A DNA stretch of 5,018 nt, from NCBI GenBank assembly GCA_028873275.1, contig JAGWLJ010000132.1, forward strand, positions 1 to 5,018. The letters run 5' to 3'. Positions 4,855-5,018 of the stretch are shown here, piece after piece (within the stretch, counting starts at the first letter, position 1; each line of letters starts with the position of its first letter). The position numbers and the translations under genes are program-made. Source of the DNA: Pseudomonadota bacterium. Its GTDB lineage: Bacteria; Pseudomonadota; Alphaproteobacteria; Rickettsiales; SXRF01. The notes beneath the pieces are model-generated. The model made no database searches. It was not told the origin of the DNA and saw nothing but the letters and a program-made list of their open reading frames with translations.

Positions 4855-5018
4855 ATGCCCGCAAAAAAGCCCCAAAACCTGGCGGCCAGCTACAACCGCG
4901 TCAAGAAATACGAAGGGAAACGCTATACCGGTATGGCGGTCGGGCGCACGCATCACTGGCACTATGACCAGGGCGACTGGAAAGAAAAGAAAGTCTCGCC
5001 GGAAAAATGGGAGTTTTC
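4855..5018 (+). CDS. Unrecognised protein, N-terminal 54 residues; 3' end outside window
   Basis: ATG 4855 opens a frame that runs to the window edge, with an in-frame TAG four codons upstream fixing this start. A weak AGG (4844-4846) lies eight bases before it. The visible protein is basic and rich in aromatic residues: MPAKKPQNLAASYNRVKKYE, then GKRYTGMAVGRTHHWHYDQG, then DWKEKKVSPEKWEF. It has no signal peptide or membrane segment. I recall no family with confidence. The composition (Lys, Trp, His, Tyr) suggests a small cytoplasmic, perhaps nucleic-acid-associated, protein, which is only a guess. It is divergent from engB. Confidence 0.6.
   Translation, partial: MPAKKPQNLAASYNRVKKYEGKRYTGMAVGRTHHWHYDQGDWKEKKVSPEKWEF

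Overview
The window reads as chromosomal DNA of a GC-rich proteobacterium, most likely an alphaproteobacterium. The evidence is an engB-argB pair in the alphaproteobacterial arrangement, an ArgB with the N-terminal helix of the arginine-sensitive hexameric type, and Tad pilus minor proteins of the TadE/TadG kind. I cannot place it to order from sequence alone.

Left part (1-2440): the C-terminal end of a J-domain protein (+) converges on two small TadE-like pseudopilin genes (-). The first TadE gene is divergent from a TadG-like gene (+) with a von Willebrand A-type domain. Only 19 bp separate the two divergent start codons, and the spacer centres on the palindrome CTATATAG, which may act as a shared -10 element. 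The three proteins would sit in the inner membrane or periplasm and help assemble or anchor a Flp/Tad pilus. The pilin, prepilin peptidase, ATPase and secretin genes are not in the window.

Middle part (2441-3267): a 331-bp gene-poor stretch after tadG holds TTTCG-like motifs repeated every 10-11 bp, which may also encode a Phe-periodic 47-residue peptide. It also holds a two-tier hairpin and a GTGTGAC direct repeat. A 103-residue hypothetical gene (+) follows. A 184-bp convergent spacer after it contains two hairpin repeats of the ATTCCC-N8-GGGAAT type, one with a second palindrome in its loop. Between them lies a short stretch that looks like a decayed second copy of the argB 3' end.

Right part (3268-5018): argB (acetylglutamate kinase) and engB (ribosome-biogenesis GTPase) form a tight minus-strand pair, engB first. 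A divergent 71-bp gap separates engB from the start of an unrecognised plus-strand gene that runs off the window.

The core genes are ordinary. The more interesting material is non-coding: the symmetric divergent promoter, the phased array and the argB-tail fossil between repeats.
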